Of a DNA stretch of 64,000 bases, positions 58,640-64,000 are shown in pieces. The notes under the pieces were generated by a model. It was not told where the DNA came from, made no database searches, and saw only the letters and a program-made list of their open reading frames with translations. This DNA is from Eucalyptus grandis (lineage: Eukaryota; Streptophyta; Magnoliopsida; Myrtales; Myrtaceae), in the NCBI RefSeq assembly GCF_016545825.1, contig NC_052616.1, positions 248,001-312,000 of the forward strand. Direction: 5' to 3'. The first letter of the stretch is position 1, and each line of letters opens with the position of its first letter. The position numbers and the translations under genes were made by a program.

Positions 58640-60251
58640 TTAACAGTGTTGATGGTTATGGTATTGTACTGATGAAGATATTCGCCTTGATGAAAAAGAA
58701 AGAAGGAAGAAATCGAACTTGCCTTGAGGAGATTGAAGGAGAGACAGGTACTCGTCCTTCTGCTGATTGTTGGTGACAAGGAGTTGGTGTATGCAACCAG
58801 GCTTCATCATTTGATTCTCTTTGTCATTTATCTTGCTCCCCAGCTCCGGATGGATCTTCTTCTTCAACATCTTCCTCATCAACTGCATGCATTGGGTTGG
58901 CATTCACTACATCTATTAATCTTTACCCTTATTTTGTCATTAGCGTTGTTTGTGTCTCCTAAACAAAAGTATATACTATTTGATTTTTGACTTTTCATGA
59001 TTGGGTTTGCCAGCTGCCCGTGTTAACGACCTGAGGAAGTGCTTACGCATGCTAAAAGTGAAAATAGAAAGGAGCTCAAGGATACCGCATATTTGATCCT
59101 TAATACCCCCACACTATTTAGGTGTACGTTCATCTGAATAACTTCATCAGAGCCGAAGTGGAACAAGATTGACCTCTGAAAGGGATATAAAGGCTCTCAC
59201 TTTGTGAAGATACCTTAGCTTGTTGGGAAAAAGGACACTCACCCGGTTTAGTTTTCTAGTGGGGCGTGAATCTTCAGACACCATGTGATGAATGAGCTTC
59301 TTGGCAAAAGATTGGCCATCTTTCTTGGTTGAAGCGGACTCTTTTTTCCCCAACGGCTTGGTGGGTTGACCAACTTCACTTGGATATGGTTTTTCTTTGA
59401 CATCAGAATCTGCTGAGAAGAGGTCGGCCAAGGTCACTCTGTGCCCTTTCTTCTTCTTTTCTTCTTCAAAGACCACTCCCTTGGTCAGCTCAACATTGTC
59501 AACCACCATTGACCTGTCAGGTTTAGCAACATCATCTTTGAATGGATTCAGTGGTCGCGTCTCATCATTGAGGACGTGGTCGTTGTTGCAGAATGTCGTC
59601 GACATCAAAGGGTTCTGTTCCTCGTCCTCCACAATCGGTTCCCCCGGATCACCAGGATAGAGATCATGATCATGCTGATCATCCTCTTCCTGAGTCTCAT
59701 GATGACTTTCCAAGAAGAGCTCATCCTTTTCTTGGTCCAAGGGTTTCAGCGGATCATAACCAAAAGTTCCAATTGTTAATATCCCATCTTTCCAACCATC
59801 CAACACGCCTGCGAATGTGAGCCCTTCAAGTAATGCTAGCGCATCCGCAGTGATGGATTCAGCCTCTTTCACACTTCCGCCTAGCTCATGATCTGCACAA
59901 ACACACAACAACTTTCAAATAGTGATCGCCACAACTTCTGAGAAGGTAGTGACTGCTCTAGAACACTGTTCCAACGACATTGATGCGCCAAAGCACTCGA
60001 CAAATGCATGGGATCTGGCAGAAAAGGAACATCGTGTCGTCATTTTTGGTAGGGGAAATTTGCAAAATCAAACCTTGGAGGATGTTAGCATTCGACCTCT
60101 TCCTCTTTTGCACCCAGTTAAAGATCTGAGGAGAAGATGATAGAAAGTAATGAGCAATTTGGACAGTATTAACAAACAAGCTGAGGCATGCAAAAACAAA
60201 GCCGTGATCATAACGATAACGGTGATGGGGGATGAATGCAAGAACCTTCAT
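58640..60251 (-). CDS. TAC1: TAC1-like protein (IGT/LAZY family), five exons
   Basis: TILLER ANGLE CONTROL 1 homologues set branch or tiller angle, promoting outward growth. Exons on the minus strand are 60246-60251 (ATG AAG only), 60074-60125 (IFNWVQKRKRSNANILQ), 59243-59892, 58723-58882 and 58640-58668, for about 298 residues. The two-codon first exon followed by IFNWVQ is a hallmark of the family. Exon 3 has DGWKDGILTIGTFGYDPLK, with the IGT signature at residues 60-62, an acidic stretch, TLADLFSADSD and KKLIHH. Exon 4 gives LMRKMLKKKIHPEL. The EAR-like C-terminal box of LAZY1 and DRO1 is not seen, which points to TAC1. The last junction is the weak point: either a GC-AG intron (CTCAAG/gcaagt) or a GT site 4 nt further on, which would end the protein after NTIP. 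Confidence 0.88.
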
Positions 60252-63200
60252 TTTCCCTCTGCAAGTTGGCGGATGGTGAAATGAAACAAAGTGTCAGAGT
60301 GAATGAACGAGGCAAATCAATTATGGTGGTGAAGTGGGAAGTGAAGAGAAGAGAGGGGGCCGTGGCCAACCCGGTGGAAGAATGCGGTGAGGACACGTGG
60401 CGGGGGGAGTGGGGCCACATTTCTTTGGGGTTACATGGCATGTTGGATCAGCAGCAACCCATATCCATGTTGGGTCTTGCTGGCACCATCGATAGCTCGA
60501 TATTCTTGACGTGATGTTGGGTTTTCCTTTTCTCAATTCAGAGAGCCAAGGGAGAGGCTCCATTAATCCCTCACGTTCCCATTCTAATTTCACTGGCCGT
60601 TGCATAACATGAGAGCAAGAAGTTTCATCAAAAAGAGAAGGGTCTCCTTTGGACTTTTTTGTTGGAACCAAGCTCAACACTGCAAAATCCTTCGAGAATT
60701 AGAGTTTATCTGAAAGTCTTTTTCCTTCTAATTGATTAATCATAGAACTAGTACAACGTATATACAACAATCATGAGAACCATATGCTTTTAACTTCTTA
60801 TAGTTTACATGTGTGATAAGGGACTTGATAATTTGGGAGACTGTGATTTGATTTATTTTTCCTGCTTTTTGGAACTTTAGAATCTTAGATAGTTATCTTA
60901 GAAGTTTGAGTAATTTGTTTTTGAGTCATCCAATTAGATCTTGGATAATATCCTTAGGGATTTTCCTAACTCTTTTTTTTAATGATTTTCTACCTATCTT
61001 TTATAAAAAAAAAAAAATCTCTAGGATTTTAGGCTATTTATATTCGTACTATTATTCTTTTGTAAGAAGCTTTTGACGTTGAATCAATAATGATATTGAT
61101 AGTTTATCTTTTTGCGCTTCGAGCTTGTCACACCTTTACGCGTGTTTGCTAGTTTTACTTGTACTCTAAATTGCGATTTGTGTCATCCCCGTTTCCATTG
61201 TGTGAGGTGACACCGGAATAGGTTAGTCGTAGGAACTCAGCACTAGCTGCTTTGGGGACTATCATTTAAGATTGGGAGGTGTAGGCTGTTTGACAGTAGC
61301 CTTAGAGTATCTTGACAAGTTATAGAACGGGATCGAAGGAGACGAATATTTAGTTGGAAGGTCGGGCAATAAGCTCAGTCGGAAGCTCAAACAAAAGTGC
61401 ATTAGGATTAGGATTAGGATTAGGATAACAATGTTGGGCCATTGGGAATCACACCTATGTCCAATCGTTTCGTAAGCTTGCTCTCACCTTGCGAAGTAAC
61501 CGACTTGTCTAAAGTATCGTAAGTCACATTGGGATATAATGGATTACAAATGAGAAATTATGCGTTTCGAATGTGTTCCATAATTTCTCATTTGTTCCAC
61601 CTCGATCGTGTTTACGATAGTTAATTTATTATGGATTACCGTTCGTATCATCTTTGTTTTTTCCTTTTTTTTTCCATGTTTATATGTTTGATAAATTAAA
61701 GACAAATCATTGTCAAGTCACATCTATATTAAAGATGGATATGATGGGACTATATTTGTTGGCAAACTAAAGCGACAGTCAACAAACGGAGTCAATCACA
61801 ACTAGTGGATAAAAAAGATGTACTACCATGGGCGGAGCTGGGACTGGGACGACCCTCGTCGAAGTCCTACGAGGCCGCAACCGGAGGGCGATGGGCTGAG
61901 GGTGAAGATGGAAAAGATTTTCATTAGGTTTTAGCTACTCTTCCATAAGTGCGAATAGATGGACGCATAGCCACTTTTTGGATAAGGTGCTTTGACCCAA
62001 GTCTACTCAATATCTTGTTCAATTTTAATTTTCTATTATCTAGATTTAAATAAAGCGCTTTTTCAGTCTGTTTTTGCACATGATGGAGGTGCGAAATATT
62101 TAATATTGTCGCAATATGACAATTCTATATTAATGAATCTCTCTTCATTTAATAGCTTAATGTATCCAATGCGTATGCACTTTCCACTTAGGCATGTTAA
62201 TAGCATATTCAAAAAACTTAGGGAGGTAAAACCAAGCAAAGAAGAAAAACCTCCAAACCCCGAATTGAGATTTTAAACTGTTTAATTTGACTTGTTTGTG
62301 CCCACATAAACATTTTCTTGCCCCTGTAAATACATGTACTTTGAATTGTATTTGATGCCATGATATTAGATGACTTACGAGCAAACTAGCAAAATGATAT
62401 TCATGTATCCATTCAATATAGAAACTAGGGGTCAAGCGCACTCTATGCGCGTGCATATCTAGTCCTTTCCTACATTCGACTATGTAATAAAATTTCAGGA
62501 ACGATTAGAACGAGAATTCCATATCCTCGATTGCTATTACTGTTGATCATAAGGAGTGTCCACAGAAAGCTAAGAAGATGTCATAACATGTCGAAGCAGT
62601 TGAAGTTGATGCAAGATGCAGATGGGAATTATTGCAGCATTCGTGCTTTCCATCCTAAAATGAAAACAGAGGAATTAGGAATGTTTAGCTACTAGCTAGC
62701 GCGTCCAGAAATCCAACGATGGGCAATGCATTGCATTGACTAGCGATCCGGTCACCCTCAGAAAAGCGACCAAGTCCACACATATATCGGGATAAGGAAA
62801 GTTCCACATTGAGAACGGAAGAAGAGATGAGTAGGTGTCGAGGAAGAAGATGGCAAATGTCGGAGCGGGGGTCATTTCGACCAGTAGCCATTTGTCGCTC
62901 TGCTTGGGCCTTCAAGCATCGGGTGGTGCACCTTAACAGGGAGCTTCGGATGCTTTCGGATGCTCATCTTGTTCTTCAATGATGGAGAGGGTTTGGTCGT
63001 GGCGGGTCATCTCCGGTCCCTCTCCATGTCCGCAAAGCCCGCATACCTTTCTCCCCTCTTGTTTGATTATGCACCAAGCTTTGATGCCATCCACATTGCC
63101 CACGCAGTCACCTTCTCTATGTTATCTTCACATGGTTTGTCCAACTATTTCATCCAAACTCCATTGCGACATAAGGACATACTTTTATTTTATTATTCTT

Positions 63201-64000
63201 CGTATATATATATATTCCATTTCATTTGGATTTACATCTAACTATTTAAGAAAGTTTCTTCAACGTCATATAATTTCGCATTCTTATCTTCCTCGTCCCC
63301 TCACTCACACACCTAAAGTTAAAGTTATCGTCATTTTTCAATTCTCAATGGTTGGAAAAATGCAAAATATATATAATTGGAGTAAATAAAACCAGTAAAC
63401 TTACATAAGAAATGCAGTATTTTTCCAGGTTGTTTAAGTGACTACTTACCGAAAACATTTAAAGAAACGCACAAAACAAATGGTCAAAGTTAAGAAGAAT
63501 TTGAAAACTAGTAATGCTATAGTTAATGGTAAAACAGTTATATTTCTAACACACTATTATGAAAAGTTCTCTAATTATTTTTGACAGAGTAGATTCTAAC
63601 AAAACGTTAAGTGGATAAATTAACATATCATTAAAGCGAATATATAACAAATATAGTATCTTCCCACGATGTTTGAGTGATTTATTAAATAAGTACGAAA
63701 AAATATCGTAGATTCACAAGACACGAAACCCTTTGCAAGGATCCTCGTCTTTCCTATATCGATCCTTTTTAATGAACTCAACGTGAAATATAATTGATAA
63801 ACAGATTAATGACAAAAACTTTCAAGTTTCTTCACTAATGGATTTGTAAAGATGTACAAGAACATTATTTGACTTTGTTTAAGATTCCACAAAATAAAAA
63901 TTATGGTAATGGCAAGACGTCAACGATATGTTGTAGGAGCTTATAAGGACTAGGGGTCTGCAAAACGGATGGCCCAAACCGAAAACTACTCGGACCAAAC
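60252..64000. other. Intergenic region, right edge
   Basis: The first part should hold the TAC1 promoter, with no convincing TATA box seen. A short run of four TTAGGA hexamers lies at about 61400-61425. The rest is AT-rich, with short open frames (61992-62276, 62685-62915, 62960-63389) that show no domain, conserved motif or splice context. Confidence 0.4.

Noticed and set aside
58793..58815. String resembling part of miR166 (ACCAGGCTTCAT)
   Set aside because: It is the antisense of TAC1 exon 4, has no hairpin partner and matches only part of the miRNA.
61400..61425. Telomere-like TTAGGA hexamers
   Set aside because: The unit is not the plant telomere repeat (TTTAGGG) and there are only four copies.
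1..64000. CRISPR arrays, rRNA genes, bacterial-type operons
   Set aside because: None seen; all tandem repeats lack regular repeat-spacer structure and the genes have plant introns.

Overview
The window is nuclear DNA of a flowering plant, most likely a woody eudicot. Genes are sparse, with GT-AG introns. Promoters and introns are rich in (CT)n/(GA)n microsatellites, and the space between genes is filled with transposon remnants and AT-rich repeats. GC-rich cores of GCGAGG/CCTCGC type inside the small DNA elements make me think of Myrtaceae (Eucalyptus and relatives). That is an impression, not a proof.

Six protein-coding loci can be supported by domain and splice-site reading. (1) An intronless bHLH14/MYC-type jasmonate-signalling transcription factor (minus, 661-2148). 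(2) A five-exon ROP GTPase-activating protein with a CRIB motif (minus, 7830-11102). (3) An eleven-exon CDPK-related kinase with an MGQC acylation start (plus, 20751-27063). (4) A two-exon cytochrome P450 of the CYP78A family (plus, 32218-34083). (5) A three-exon cytochrome b5 locus that appears dead, with an in-frame TGA in exon 1 and a 32-nt frameshifting insertion in exon 3 (minus, 38157-40104). (6) A TAC1-like gene of the IGT/LAZY family with the characteristic two-codon first exon (minus, 58640-60251). They form no operon or cluster. Several act in growth, polarity or organ architecture (CYP78A, RopGAP, TAC1), but nothing shows functional linkage.

Region by region: 1-660 is unassigned sequence downstream of the bHLH gene. 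2.5-7.8 kb is intergenic, with tandem duplications and a degenerate TTACCAA-rich tract. 7.8-11.1 kb is the RopGAP. 11.1-20 kb is intergenic, with DNA-element fragments near 14-15 kb, a SINE-like element near 18.1 kb and a G-quadruplex-prone tract at 19.6 kb. 20.7-27.1 kb is the kinase. 27.1-32.2 kb is intergenic, with an 853-bp MITE. 32.2-34.1 kb is CYP78A, followed by a tandem duplication with a 36-nt A run. 37.7-40.1 kb is a MITE abutting the cytochrome b5 pseudogene. 40.3-43 kb holds duplications, a 78-bp-arm palindrome and a second MITE. 43.9-45.1 kb is a TTACCAA tract interrupted by a third MITE. 45.36-49.23 kb is a complete but decayed Ty1/copia element with 132-bp LTRs and a GACAT target duplication. 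50-56.3 kb looks like two neighbouring solo LTRs of about 3 kb each. 56.3-58.6 kb has nothing assignable, then comes TAC1, then 60.3-64 kb is intergenic.

I found no plausible new multi-gene system. The most interesting items are the freshly broken cytochrome b5 locus, the MITE families that differ at their ends but share one architecture and GC-rich core, the large palindrome, and the two solo-LTR candidates side by side.
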